Below are positions 41,600 through 52,728 of a stretch of 64,000 nucleotides of DNA, piece by piece; positions within the stretch are counted from its first letter, which is position 1; every line of letters starts with the position of its first letter. The stretch is taken from positions 67,630,370-67,694,369 of the forward strand of contig CM043952.1 of NCBI GenBank assembly GCA_014529385.2, written 5' to 3'. The translations under genes were made by a program, and so were the position numbers. Origin of the DNA: Adiantum capillus-veneris. Taxonomy: Eukaryota > Streptophyta > Polypodiopsida > Polypodiales > Pteridaceae. The notes under the pieces were generated by a model. That model ran no database searches and was not told the origin of the DNA. It saw nothing but the letters and a program-made list of their open reading frames with translations.

Positions 41600-42272
41600 T
41601 CGAGTTCAGCAAAAGAGAAATGATTATGAGGATCTGGTAGAGATAGGATACACCGAAGAAGAGGCCCTTGAGGCAGTTTATGGGATCACCCTACAAAAAC
41701 AAGATGAACGGAGAGGGATGGAGAAAAAGACAAAGAGTAAAAGAGAAAGTGAAGAGAAACTGGACGAACCGAAAATACTAGAAGAGCCAAAGCCAGTGGA
41801 GGTGGTGGCGGAAAGAGCTTTAGAGTTGACAGATGATGATGAAAAAGACATGCACATGGTGCATGAACTGCTCAGCAAGATAAAAGAAAGGTCCAAGGTA
41901 AAGGAAGTAGAGATTGAGACAGCCAAACAAAGGGAAGCGGAGTTGCAGAGAAATTTAGAGAATGCTATGACTGAATCTGAAAGTCATAAAGCATCACTCT
42001 ATGACGCGGAAAATGAGAGAGACGGCTTGATACTCCAACTAGCCGAGGCTTCAAGAGAAGTAACAAGTGCACAGGAAGCAAGGGAGCGGATAGAGGATGA
42101 GTTGGAGGCGGCTAAGGATGAGCTCATTGAGCTAAGGGAAAGATTCGAGCTCCAAGAAAGAACAATCACTAGACTCAAGTCTACCCTAGAGCTAGCAGAG
42201 CAGGAACCGAACAAAAGGGAGCTATCGTACCAGTTTTGGAAGACCAGGTCCGAAGCTTACAAAGAGAGCTAA
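41600..42272 (+). CDS. 3' coding region, coiled-coil segment
   Basis: From about 41600 the frame is open to 42272. After LVEIGYTEEEALEAVYGITL it becomes a long coiled coil: hydrophobic residues in heptads across KEVEIETAKQREAELQRNL, AENERDGLILQLAEASREV and ERIEDELEAAKDELIELRER, about 130 residues. Such a segment would drive oligomerisation. It ends by frame change near 42240, where a further helical frame (42236-42460) continues. Confidence 0.6.
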
Positions 42273-42615
42273 GATTAGAGCAAGTGCAAAGGCTGCACAT
42301 TGCGGAGGGATCATTGGCCGCAGAGGAGAGGCTCACATTAGAAAATCAAACACTACGGACAGAGAACGAGGCCCCTCCGCAAACAGCTCCAAGATCTACA
42401 AGAGCAACAAAGAAGAGAGACAGAGACACCACACGAAGAATTAGGTGGAGCAGCCATTGAGCTACCAGAAACTGGAGAGGCAACCACAATTGAAGATCCA
42501 GCCCCAGCTCAAGAGGTGGCCTCGACTTCAAGAATCTCTGAAGAAGAAGAACAAAGGCTCCATGACCAAATAAAAAAGTCAGTAGAGGAGAGTGCCAAGG
42601 CGGAAATGGAATGAT
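42236..42615 (+). pseudogene. 3' coding region, degraded helical/Pro-rich segment
   Basis: An open frame of 74 codons (LQRELRLEQVQRLHIAEGSL) continues the coiled coil. It then changes frame again into an E/Q/P-rich part (ELPETGEATTIEDPAPAQE, ISEEEEQRLHDQIKKSVEES) ending at TGA near 42613. At least two frame changes separate it from its neighbours. Confidence 0.45.
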
Positions 42616-42620
42616 GGAGA

Positions 42621-42788
42621 GGAGACTCCTAATCTCCATTAGACTTCAGGGACTTGACACAAAAGTGCTCCATGAACAGTGGATGCAACCCACTGAAGTC
42701 TAATGGAGACTCCTAATCTCCATTAGACTTCAGGGACTAGACACAAAAGTGCTCCATGAAAAGTGGATGCAACCCAGCCTGCCTTTCC
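42621..42788. repeat. 84-bp tandem duplication with strong hairpin
   Basis: The unit starting ggagactcctaatctccatt occurs at 42621-42704 and again from 42705. At the junction 42693-42709 (ctgaagtctaatggaga) is the exact reverse complement of 42717-42733, with a 7-base loop. Because 84 is a multiple of three the duplication itself keeps the frame. Confidence 0.92.
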
Positions 42789-43510
42789 CTTTAATGAAAT
42801 TTGAAGTGCTAAAGACGAAAAAGAGACTAGAAGGAGAGAAGTATGTCGCTCTTTACGAAGGCGACATCACAAAGGAGGAACAATCAAAGAAGATAGTAGA
42901 TTCACAACCTAGATGGAGGAAAGGTTGGCTGAACAAATACCCAGCCTACCTCATCTACTTGGTGGAGGCACCAAAGGAGATCCGAGAGGATGCAACCTTC
43001 TGCCCGGTGCCAAGAGTCGGAAACTGGAAAGAGCATGGCAGGATTGCAGAAAAGAAGCCAAATTGGCTTAATTATCCCAAGATGCCAGGACCAAAGGCAG
43101 GAGCGAGAATAGGTAAAGCCTACATGGTGAAAACCCTAACGGGCACCATCAAGCTCTTTACTGGCTCTCCTGACCTTTCATGTCAGATGCTCAAGAAAAT
43201 CTGCAGGACTCTCTTAGCTTGCATTGAAGTGTTCGCGCCAGATAAAGCCACGACCTCGAGTCTACTATCGACGGCCGACACGGTGTTTGATATGATGTAC
43301 GATCTTTCATTGCATCCTTCTCCAAAAGTGTTACACCTCCTATACCAAAGGATTATAATTTTGCCTAGCTTCCACATGCAAACATTCGAAGAAGCTTTCT
43401 ACACCGGCTTTTTCACCCACGAAAGCAAAATATTCGGCCCAACCTTGACCATCGGCAACCTACGATACGAATCACATTTGCAGATGCTCAAGACGACAGG
43501 ACTTTATTGA
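42749..43510 (+). CDS. 3' coding region, C-terminal domain of unknown function
   Basis: 253 codons ending 50 bp before the 3' LTR. It looks like a folded domain with many aromatic and Cys residues: EKYVALYEGDITKEEQSKKI, KYPAYLIYLVEAPKEI, FCPVPRVGNWKEHGRI, LTGTIKLFTGSPDLSCQML, a helical CRTLLACIEVFAPDKATTSS and LLYQRIIILPSFHMQTFEEA. I see no transmembrane segment, so an envelope function is not supported. It has no recognised relatives. Confidence 0.6.
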   Translation: MLHEKWMQPSLPFPLMKFEVLKTKKRLEGEKYVALYEGDITKEEQSKKIVDSQPRWRKGWLNKYPAYLIYLVEAPKEIREDATFCPVPRVGNWKEHGRIAEKKPNWLNYPKMPGPKAGARIGKAYMVKTLTGTIKLFTGSPDLSCQMLKKICRTLLACIEVFAPDKATTSSLLSTADTVFDMMYDLSLHPSPKVLHLLYQRIIILPSFHMQTFEEAFYTGFFTHESKIFGPTLTIGNLRYESHLQMLKTTGLY

Positions 43511-43548
43511 TCAAGCATAAAAGTCATGTCAGGGACGACATGAACGCG

Positions 43549-43560
43549 GAGGGGGGGGAG
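43549..43560 (+). promoter_or_regulatory. 3' polypurine tract
   Basis: The run gaggggggggag directly abuts the 3' LTR start. This is the normal plus-strand primer site. Confidence 0.93.
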
Positions 43561-44596
<1,036 letters not shown>

Positions 44597-45863
44597 CATG
44601 CTGGTTTTTATCCATGGTTTATTTTAAACTTTATCAAGATATCCCACCCATTGTACAAGCTTCTTATTGAGTTTCACTGGACCGCGGAGTGTGACCTTGA
44701 TTATGAGTTATTAAAAAGGGCCTTGACAAGTGCCCCGGGCCAACAAGAACTTTTTTTTTAATGTGGATCATCAAGCGTTGTTATATGTAGTAAATAAACC
44801 ATGTTCCATGGGAAGAATTAAACGATACTTATTAATTTTTCTTGAGTTTGATTTTACCGTTGTGGTGAGACCCGATAAAAGACATGTCATGGGTGATCAT
44901 TTGTCTCGCATACCCAATGGTGAAGCCCCTACTAGAATTGATGATGAATTGCCCTATACTTCCATATTCCTAGTCTCCACCATGCCTGAGTGAAATAAGA
45001 AGATTGTAAACTTTTTAGTTAATGGTTTTCCATCCAAGGAGCTTCGTAATGATATAGCTCGGAAGCTTCCAAAGGAATGTGAACCTTATTCTCTAATTGT
45101 AGGAACTCTCTACAAGCTAGGGAAGGATGATATTCTTAGATGTTGTTCTTGTGAGGATAAGTATATGTACATACTACAAGACTCACATATGGGCATAGAT
45201 GAGGAATGTTTCTGGGGGAAATAACTGCTAGAAAGGTGTTGCAATCAAGCTATTGGTGGCCCACCTTATTCAAAGATGCATCACTTTTTGCAAAAGGGTG
45301 TGATGAATGCCAATGTTTCAAGACCACATAGTGGAAGGGTAAGAGGCCGTTACATCCTATTAAAGTGACCCAACTATTTGAAAAATGGGCTTCGGAATTT
45401 GTATTAATCTGAAATCCGTTAACACTCAATCCCAATACATTATTGTTGCCACTAACTATGTGACAAAGTGGATGGAAGCTAAGGCAACACACAAGGATAA
45501 TGCAAGGTCAACCACTAAGTTTCTCTTTGAGAACATTATTACATGATTTTGTTGTCCATTTGAGATTGTGAGTGATAATGGTACCCATTTTATAAATGAA
45601 GTAATAAATAAATTCACAATAAGCTTCATGATATCCCACCATAAGTCTAAACCTTATTACCCACAAGCAAATGGCCAAGTTGAAAGTACGAACATGACTC
45701 ATGACAAGCTTCATGATATACCACCATAAGTCTACACCTTATTATCCCACCATAAGTAATAAAGAAACTCACAACAATCTTCATGATATCCCACCATAAG
45801 TCTACACCTTATTATCCACAAGCAAATGGCCAAGCTGAAAGTACCAACAAAGCTCTGATCTAT
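44597..45863 (+). mobile_element. pol: Host Tat-like element, piece 2: RT end, RNase H, integrase start
   Basis: Continues piece 1 after the insertion: HAGFYPWFI and PLYKLLIEFHWTAECD (RT end), then VDHQALLYVVNKPCSMGRIK, FDFTVVVRPDKRHVMGDHLS (RNase H), then LYKLGKDDILRCCSCEDKYMYILQDSHMG (a single H2C2 region, degraded) and an integrase core start (VATNYVTKWMEAKATHKDNA). The RNase H lacks its middle part. Stops and frame changes occur throughout. Cut at 45863 by the chromovirus. Confidence 0.82.
45624..45835. repeat. Triplicated integrase-coding segment
   Basis: The block starting cttcatgatatcccaccataag begins at 45624, 45709 and 45779. The first and third copies extend into sequence coding for YYPQANGQAES; the middle copy is shorter. 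It lies in the host element integrase. Confidence 0.88.
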
Positions 45864-47408
45864 TGTAACATTTAATGCACTAGTAGCTTGTGTGTAGAAA
45901 AAATTGATAACATAGTGAGCATTTCATGAAGAACAAACAAGTTCCTAATGAACATAGAGAAAGTACTTAATTTGAGAAAGCAACATAGAAATTTACACCT
46001 AGCTAATTTGGTGTAGACAATACTTGAAAAGAGAAAGAAAGTTGAGGACCGGATTTACATGGAGCCGCGGTCTCCCCTCCATAAAGGCTTTGTATTATAG
46101 CTTCTCCCATCAAAGGAGACTTTCGTACAATACAATCTTTGTGTTCCTTAACAAAACTAGTTGGTGGAATGAAGATGGAAGCTTCATGCACCAAACTATG
46201 CTTGAAAAACACACCTAGTGTCCCTAGCCTCAGTCCCAAGACCTCACACACATTCAAAAATGGTGAGAGCTAGCAGGGAATGAGGATAGATTGAGAGAAA
46301 GAAGATGTATCGTACAAGAAAGAAGTATTCTCCTCATATAATCACTCTAATAACATAGATTATCTTAGTAATTAGCATGGTAGAGGAGATGAGCATGCCA
46401 TTGAAGTTTGGCTCTTGGTTGGATTTGCATTCCATAGCCAAGAGTTGTTGGTGTAGGCCTCTACTTATCAATGCTTGGAGAAGGAGATGGAGTTCTTCTT
46501 GCACACATGAGTTGCGTGTATGTGTGTGTGTGTAGTATAAACGATAGATTAAAACACCAAACTCCCTCTCTCTTGGTCGACCCCTCTTACTTTTTGCTCA
46601 TGCTGACATCCTATTGGCTCCTCCTGCAAAGCTTAGCCAATCACAAATTAGAAGCATAATTGGTAGCCTTGTGACATGTGTCCCCCTTTCCACTTTCGTG
46701 AGAGATTTAGGTAATTAAATAATTCATCTAAACTCTCATTGGACCTTTTTGTCTTCTGGCCAATAGGAATCATGCAAGTCATTGGGCTGCTGGATGCTCA
46801 TTGGACCCCTTGGTAGACTGTCCAATAGTCTTTTAGGGAGCTTAATTTCTATTGGTCCTTTTATCAAGCATTTTTAAATTGATTAGACTAAATTTACTCT
46901 AGCCTAATTCTCGTTGGTCCATCTCTATGGCCATCCAATATGATTGAGGGAAGATTGGGAGCATCTGGCCTAGGAGCCTGACATGTGTCTAGTATTCCTT
47001 TTGTGTAAAGAGGGAGCTTTGGAGTGTGTGTGTGTTTCTCTCTCATACCCTACCAAAAGGGCTCACCCCCTCCTTCCTAGGGATGTGGGAAGACTTTTTA
47101 GTCTTCCCATGACCATCCAATTTTTCCCTTGCTTTGGCCATTGGACAATTGAGTTAATTTTTGGAACCTTAGCCTATGGAAGTATTAATGGAGCTGAAGC
47201 TTAGGTCTTTTAAGCCCCATTGAAGCACATTGTTCTTTTGCAGATTGTCCCCCTTTGGATCCTAGTGTTTCCTCCTGATCCCTGCAGAGACCAGTCTAGC
47301 AGCCTTACCAATATTCTAGCTTTTATTCCCCTCATACTTCCCCATATTAAATGATCAGTTTAACATGAGAAATCATTTTGGGAGAATTAGATATTAGTTT
47401 TTATGACC
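45864..47408 (-). repeat. Left LTR (3' LTR of the chromovirus)
   Basis: Plus-strand start tgtaacatttaatgc, end ttttatgacc; matches the right LTR over its length (1545 vs 1547 bp) with scattered differences. The related LTR ending at 61260 ends ttttatgaca, suggesting the true terminus is TGTCATAA in element orientation. Contains a short GT repeat near 46520. Confidence 0.92.
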
Positions 47409-48280
47409 TTACCTTGATGGCGGGAAAAAGAGCAGTGCAATCGGGTGGCCTCTGTACTCGTGCACACTCCACAAACCACGCCTCATGCAAACAAGCAAAG
47501 AACAAAACAAAGGGGGCACCACCCTAAATTAAGAGGTTTAGGGACCTCACACATAGTGCACATAGGCAAGTGAGACTTCTGGCATTATGATGGCATCAAA
47601 ACATATGGCAAAACACATAAAAACGAAGCTTAGGGACCTTATGTAGCATATATATACACAAGACATCAGCTTAACAATACAACGGCATCTGATCATACAT
47701 AACAAGGATATAGAGAAGCAAGCCAAGGATGGCATAATCCCTTGTCAAAAACAATCAACCCAGCAAGTAGGTATGATCCTACTAGCAACACATCAATACC
47801 TTAGAGAATGATGGCGAGGATGGTGGCCATGGAGCATGAGAGAAGACTCCTTATTTAGGTTTTAGGGCTAGTAATGTAGCATACTAGAGGGAGAGAGAGA
47901 GAGGGAGAGAGAGTAGAGCTCCATCCATAGCTCCTCGTTGTGAGCAATGTCGTCATAGCTTCGTTGCTTGGTGAAGTGGGTGAAGTGTTGGTTTTGAGTA
48001 AGAGAAGGCCTCCTTATATAGGTTTTTGAGAGGGTTTAGGATTAGGGATAAACATGCTTAAATCCGCTGATTGGGGTTACTTTTTGCTTAGGATGGTCAA
48101 CAGATTGAGGTCACCTGATATGTCACCATCAAGATATTCTCTAGAGTGATGTGAGAGGGGAGGGTAAATGCTGATTTTTCTGATTGTGACACATGGGGAT
48201 AAGGCCTTGACTAGCATTTAAGAGCAGGTAAGGTGGCTGTTGAAACTGGAGATTCTGCACATGTCAGGGGGGGACCTGCG

Positions 48281-48307
48281 CGGGGGGGGGGGGGGGGGGG
48301 GGGGGGG
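48281..48307. repeat. G homopolymer of about 27 bases
   Basis: A run of about 27 G directly after 'ctgcgc' in the 1.55-kb insertion. It could fold as a quadruplex, and its length is likely unstable in sequencing. Confidence 0.9.
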
Positions 48308-48544
48308 TGGCAGCTGGGTCCTCCTGAATATCAAATTCTCAAAAAATCCTCAACCATGGCTTCTTTTGACATGTGTTCTTTGAAAAAATCAGCATGTCTC
48401 TTTTCAACTCAAAAGTCTTTATCCCTGTTGACTCACCTTTACCATAAGATTTTCTCCTTTTCTCCTCCTGTAACTGCATTGTTGATGCCCAATCACTGCT
48501 TCTAGTAACAGTGAACTGTTACCTACCAAATACTTATGGTGCAG

Positions 48545-48682
48545 TAAAAAATATTTACCATGGGTAAAAAAAAGTTACTGTAGGTAAAAAGTGATTTGTA
48601 TTTACCATGTAGGTGAAAAATATTTACTGTAGGTAAAAAATATTTACTGTGGTAAAAAATATTTACTGTCGGTAAAAAAATG
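48545..48682. repeat. AT-rich minisatellite, about 21-bp unit
   Basis: About six imperfect copies of aaaaaatatttactgtaggt. It is inside the 1.55-kb insertion. Confidence 0.85.
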
Positions 48683-48966
48683 GAAACGGAGTATGCTGTG
48701 CTTTGAGTACACACGAACATCCTCGTGTAAATTTCACTAGAAATTCACACCTAGAATGGGCTATTCTGTAAGATATAGGTTGTAGGCATGCATAAGAGCT
48801 CGTTCCCACGTATCTTCTATCCATGGCACTTTTTACTCTTTGGTGCTTGTGAAGTAGATTTTTCTTCTCTTTCGAGATCCCTTGGACTAAAGTATCCTCA
48901 TCTCCCAACAACTGACTGTGCCTTTATTGCATCTTCAGAAGGGGTCCTAAAAACCATGCATCAACC

Positions 48967-48985
48967 TCTCTCTTGAAATCATAGT
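48967..48985 (-). promoter_or_regulatory. Polypurine tract region of the chromovirus
   Basis: tctctcttgaaatc on the plus strand (purine-rich on the minus strand) matches the block that abuts the LTR in the related element at 61261. It is now displaced from its LTR by the 1.55-kb insertion. Confidence 0.6.
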
Positions 48986-49362
48986 CATCCTTGACTATGA
49001 GGTAGAGAAGATAAAGCCTAGTCATTAGTCCGTTTGCTAGCGGGTAGAGGATCCCTATTTTACCCTACAACACCATTCGAGAATGGATGACTAGTCCATT
49101 TGGTGTTTGAGAGCCTTAACTTCCGCAAGCATGTCTGCACATTAGTACGTATCAATATCCCATAGTAGAGTGACAAGCTTTACTTGGTGTTCTGGAGACG
49201 TCGTCTCCACAAACATGATCCTAAGCATGCATATTTATTAACATTTGTGCACAATAAAGAAAAAGAGAGTCTTCTAAGACAAAACCTTTGTTCATTTATA
49301 CATATTTACATTTGCTTACTCTAGGGAATCATTGTAAGCATTGACAAGGCTTAGGTTATCCT

Positions 49363-49959
49363 TCAATTGTATGTCTTGCATCCATCTAGCATCTTCAAAA
49401 GGATAATTTTTAAACTTGATAAGATATAGTTGGATAGTATTACCGCCTCGTAATACCTTGTCTTCATGTGGGAGAATGGACTTGGATGATGCAGTACCTC
49501 TTCTTGGTCCTTGATCTCCGGTGGGTCTTCAATGATTGCTTCTTGAGGTGGCTCTCCTTTATAAGGCTTTAGTAGGCACATGTGGAAAGCATTGTGTATG
49601 AGCCGATGGTTGGGAAAATTAAGTTGATAGGTCATCTCATTGATTGGCCTAAGAATTTGAAAGGGACCATAGTACCTTTTTTCTAGCTTAGCATCGTAGT
49701 TTTGGTGTCCTATAGGATTCTTTCCCGTTGTGTGTCTTAATCGAGCCTTGGGAAACTTAAGCAAGACCCAATCATTTTGTTTAAAGGCTAGGGCTCTTCT
49801 GTGCTTATAAACAATAACCTTTTGCCTTTGATGAGAGATGGATATAGCATCCTTAATCTTTTGGAAAGGTTCTTGTAGGTCTCGGCTATATTCATCTGCA
49901 GCAAAGATCTTCCCATGTACCTTGAGTAGTAGGGGACTTTTTGATCTTCCCTCTATCAC
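49363..49959 (-). CDS. pol: Integrase C-terminal domain and chromodomain
   Basis: 198 codons. After a basic QNDWVLLKFPKARLR region comes the GPY/F module (RYYGPFQILRPINEMTYQLNFP) and then HNAFHMCLLKPYKG and DPPEIKDQEEVL. The last 45 residues (TRYYEAVILSNYILSSLKIILLKMLDGCKTYN) resemble a decayed chromodomain, which in chromoviruses directs integration to marked chromatin. A frameshift separates it from the integrase core. Confidence 0.85.
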   Translation of the reverse strand: MIEGRSKSPLLLKVHGKIFAADEYSRDLQEPFQKIKDAISISHQRQKVIVYKHRRALAFKQNDWVLLKFPKARLRHTTGKNPIGHQNYDAKLEKRYYGPFQILRPINEMTYQLNFPNHRLIHNAFHMCLLKPYKGEPPQEAIIEDPPEIKDQEEVLHHPSPFSHMKTRYYEAVILSNYILSSLKIILLKMLDGCKTYN

Positions 49960-49997
49960 CTCAAAAGGTTCTTTTTCCGGTTTTATGACATAAGCTT

Positions 49998-50554
49998 TTA
50001 GTAGATCCGTAGTAGATCAAGAATTGTTAGGTTAGCTATTTCACTTTGGCCACCTGTTTGGGGATGATAGGCTGTAGAGAAGTTTAGCCTTGTACCTAAA
50101 TTCTCAAAGAGACCCTTCCAAAAATTATTGGTCATTTTAGGATCTCTATCCAACACTATAGACATTGGCAAGCCATGGTATTTGAAGATTTGTGATATAA
50201 AGAGGGTTTCCATTTGATGGGCCTTGATAGTCTTTTTGACAGGTATGAAATGTGCTTGTTTGCTAAACCCGTCTATTATCGTCCATATTCCTGTATTCCC
50301 ATAGATAGACTTGGGAAATCCAAAGATAAAATCCATGGATATGCTCTCCCATGGTGAGTTAGGGATTGGAAAATTTTGAAGCAATCCAGGTTGCTTCCCT
50401 CTATCAAACTTCGTCTTTTGGCATACCACACATTTTGAAACATACTCTTGTATGTTGCTTTCATGGCAGGCCAATAGAAATATGCTTCTATCTCTTTTAG
50501 GGTAGATTGAATCCCTCTATGCCCCGCATAAGGAGGAGCATGAGATTCATACAT
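49998..50554 (-). CDS. pol: Integrase H2C2 finger and catalytic core
   Basis: Two overlapping frames cover it. The finger has H-A-P-P-Y-A-G-H and, in the second frame, CVVCQKTK. The core shows SMDFIFGFPKS, IVLDRDPKMTNNFW and FSTAYHPQTGGQSE (D, D, E). HPQTDGQTE is usual; the Asp-to-Gly and Thr-to-Ser changes look like decay. A frameshift near 50420 separates the finger from its Cys pair. Confidence 0.88.
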
Positions 50555-50756
50555 TACTTTCTCATGTAGTGAGTTAGTAATGCATGATCTATTGCCATAG
50601 AGAAGATAACCATCTTGTAGGGTAAATGGCTCTTCCTTCTTCCCTAGTGCAAAGGATAACTAAAATCACATCTCTAAAATCAGGATCGATAGCATACTCA
50701 TCTATCATAGAGGATAGATCATTGTGAGTTGCTATGGATACCACATTCACTCTCGA

Positions 50757-50960
50757 TCATCTTGAGAGTGCATCGGCCACTTGATTATGCTTGCCAACAA
50801 TGTGAGCAATATGAAAATGAAATTGTGAAAGGAAATTTTCCCACCTCATTTGTTTGGTGGAGAGCTTGGTATGCATCATGAAGTACTTAAGGCTTTGGTG
50901 ATCCGCTCGTCGCAGAATGAAAGGAGTCCCGAGTAAAATAGTGCTTCCGGGTAAAAGCAT
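50757..50960 (-). CDS. pol: RNase H, C-terminal part
   Basis: 67 codons including LGTPFILRRADHQSLKYFM, KQMRWENFLSQFHFHIAHIV and NQVADALSR, the usual end of a chromovirus RNase H. The N-terminal part lies beyond the MITE-like insertion at 50958-51205. Confidence 0.9.
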   Translation of the reverse strand: MLLPGSTILLGTPFILRRADHQSLKYFMMHTKLSTKQMRWENFLSQFHFHIAHIVGKHNQVADALSR

Positions 50961-51205
50961 GTATTGGTGATACCACTTTTTGCACCTTTTGGTGGTATTC
51001 TTTAAAAAAAGTGAGGACAGGTAGATAATTTTGCAAAAAAACTTAAAACTTGTCTGGATTTATACATTTAGATTCTACACGAAAAATTCTATCCATTGAT
51101 ATATAACATGCTAGTTTATTTTACATGTAACACATGAAGATGGGGCTTGTAAAGTGCTACCAAAGGAGTGTCCAAGACACTCCTTTTTGGTACCACCAAT
51201 ACATG
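50958..51205. mobile_element. MITE-like insertion, 248 bp, in RNase H
   Basis: The ends are inverted: catgtattggtgataccac at the left and its near-perfect reverse complement (ggtaccaccaatacatg) at the right, about 18 bp. The interior is AT-rich with a small palindrome (gagtgtccaagacactc). It separates the two halves of RNase H, which are contiguous in the related element near 63.3 kb. No coding capacity. Confidence 0.75.
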
Positions 51206-51792
51206 ATTTGGCCCTTCCACGAATCTAGAGCATGTAGAACTGCTAAGATTTCCTTCTCATATATGCCTAGAGCATGCTCAACAAGGTCGAGCCTTCGACT
51301 TTCATAGGCTATGGCGTGCCCTTCTTGGAGCAAAACAGCTTTAAGAGAATCACCACAAGCGTCACATTGGACCTCAAATGGCTTTGAGAAATCTGGCAGT
51401 GTAAGCACATGTTGAGAGATAAGCTTCTCTTTAAGATTTTCAAAAGCATTGTTCTCCTTGGTAAACCATATATACCTAACGCTTTTCCTTGTTAGCTCAT
51501 GTAATGGTCCCGCGATTTGTGAGAATTTTTCTATGAAGCATCTATAGTATCCACACATACTGATAAAGCTTCTTAGTTCATGCAGATTCCTTGGATTAGG
51601 CCATCCTTTTATTACCTCTAGCTTTGATCGATCCGTTTGGATGCCATCTTGAGAGATAATGTGACCTAAATACGGAATCTCTTGTAAGAAAAATTCACTT
51701 TTCTTACGATTAACATAAAGTTTATTCTCTCGTAAAACTTGAAATATTACTTGGAGGTGTTGCTTGTGTTTGTCTAATGAATTAGAGTACAT
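51157..51792 (-). CDS. pol: RT C-terminal part and RNase H N-terminal part
   Basis: 211 codons: HKQHLQVIFQVLRENKLYVN, KSEFFLQEIPYLGHIISQDG, a GYYRCFIEKFSQIAGPLHEL thumb/connection block, then QCDACGDSLKAVLLQEG, AYESRRL and EKEILAVLHALDSWKG of RNase H. The frame runs into the MITE-like insertion and stops. Confidence 0.9.
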   Translation of the reverse strand: MYSNSLDKHKQHLQVIFQVLRENKLYVNRKKSEFFLQEIPYLGHIISQDGIQTDRSKLEVIKGWPNPRNLHELRSFISMCGYYRCFIEKFSQIAGPLHELTRKSVRYIWFTKENNAFENLKEKLISQHVLTLPDFSKPFEVQCDACGDSLKAVLLQEGHAIAYESRRLDLVEHALGIYEKEILAVLHALDSWKGQIMYWWYQKGVSWTLLW

Positions 51793-52449
51793 TATTTATC
51801 ATCAAAAAATACTCCAGTAAAGGTTTGGTGAGGCCACAATAGCTTCTCTATCAAGCAGTTAAAAGTGGCTGGCGCATTGGTCAAGCCAAAAGGGATGACA
51901 ATGTACTCGTAAAGACCCAACATAGTGCGAAATGTGGTCTTTATAATGTCTTGATCAACTAGCCTTATTTGATGGTAGCCACTTTTTAGGTCAATCCTAC
52001 TGAAGTAGGTCGGCCCCTGTAGCTTATTAAATAGGTCTTCTACCCGTGAAACGGGAAACCTATTTTTGATAGTGATCCTATTTAGTGCTCTATAGTCGAC
52101 ACACATACAATATGTGTCGTATTTCTTTTGCACTAATAATACTTGATGAAAAAAATGGAAATGAGCTAGGCCTAACCATGCCTTTCTCAACCAACTCATG
52201 GACTTGCCACATAATCTCCTCTTGTTGAGCTTCAGAAACTCGATAAGGAGTTTTATTAGGCGGTGAGCTTCCTGGAAGAAGTTCAATTGCATGGTCATCA
52301 TTCCATTGTTTGGGAGGTAGTTCACAAGGGATGTCGTCAATAAAAACATCTTGGAATCCCTTGAGGAAATTGGATAACTCTAATTCCTTTTGATTATTTA
52401 TATTTTCTTTTGCTAAAACATTAGGTTCATTTTGAGAAATGTTTAACAA
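51792..52449 (-). CDS. pol: Reverse transcriptase, N-terminal and palm part
   Basis: Two overlapping frames: 52449-52090 (LSNFLKGFQDVFIDDIPCEL, ELLPGSSPPNKTPYR) and 52349-51792 (CVDYRALNRITIKNRFPVSR, YFSRIDLKSGYHQIRL, IPFGLTNAPATF, and FFDD as the catalytic box instead of Y-x-DD). A frameshift near 52150 separates them. This is a typical chromovirus RT. Confidence 0.9.
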
Positions 52450-52708
52450 ACATCATGTACACGGAAATAGAGCTCTTTATGGACTTATTGAAAGCTTGCT
52501 TATGTAAAATGGGTATGGTGTTACCCAACTCCTTAGCATCTATGTACATATCCTTTTCCTTGAACTTAAAGTAGATTCTCTTTTCAGGGAATTTAACATT
52601 GGCAACCATGCGTTCAAACCATGGTGCCCCTAGGATTACATCCTTATGCTTGAGAGGAGAGATGAAGAAATCCTCCTTATCCACATAGCTTTGGACATGG
52701 TGCCTCAA
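52427..52708 (-). CDS. pol: Protease C-terminal part
   Basis: 93 codons with FFISPLKHKDVILGAPWFER, the ILGxPW hallmark of the retropepsin C-terminal half, followed by the protease-RT linker. Separated by a frame change from the DSG-like site upstream. Confidence 0.8.
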   Translation of the reverse strand: MRHHVQSYVDKEDFFISPLKHKDVILGAPWFERMVANVKFPEKRIYFKFKEKDMYIDAKELGNTIPILHKQAFNKSIKSSISVYMMFVKHFSK

Positions 52709-52728
52709 TTTACCAATTATGGGAGTGA

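Larger units (their letters stand above)
47414..48963. mobile_element. 1.55-kb insertion between LTR and polypurine region
   Basis: The related element at 61.26 kb goes directly from LTR to 'ttacctctctcttgaaatc', while here 'ttacc' is followed by 1.55 kb of unrelated sequence before 'acctctctcttgaaatc' resumes at 48964. The insert ends are weakly inverted (ttgatgg at the left, catca at the right) and flanked by acc, compatible with a 3-bp duplication. No transposase frame is present. A non-autonomous DNA transposon is the best guess. Confidence 0.5.

Noticed and set aside
41620-41700. UBA-like helix (LVEIGYTEEEALEAVYGI) in the 3' coding region
   Set aside because: The match is a single helix pattern of about 18 residues; too short to call a domain.
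42749-43510. Envelope-like protein
   Set aside because: No signal peptide, transmembrane segment or furin-like site is visible in the C-terminal domain.
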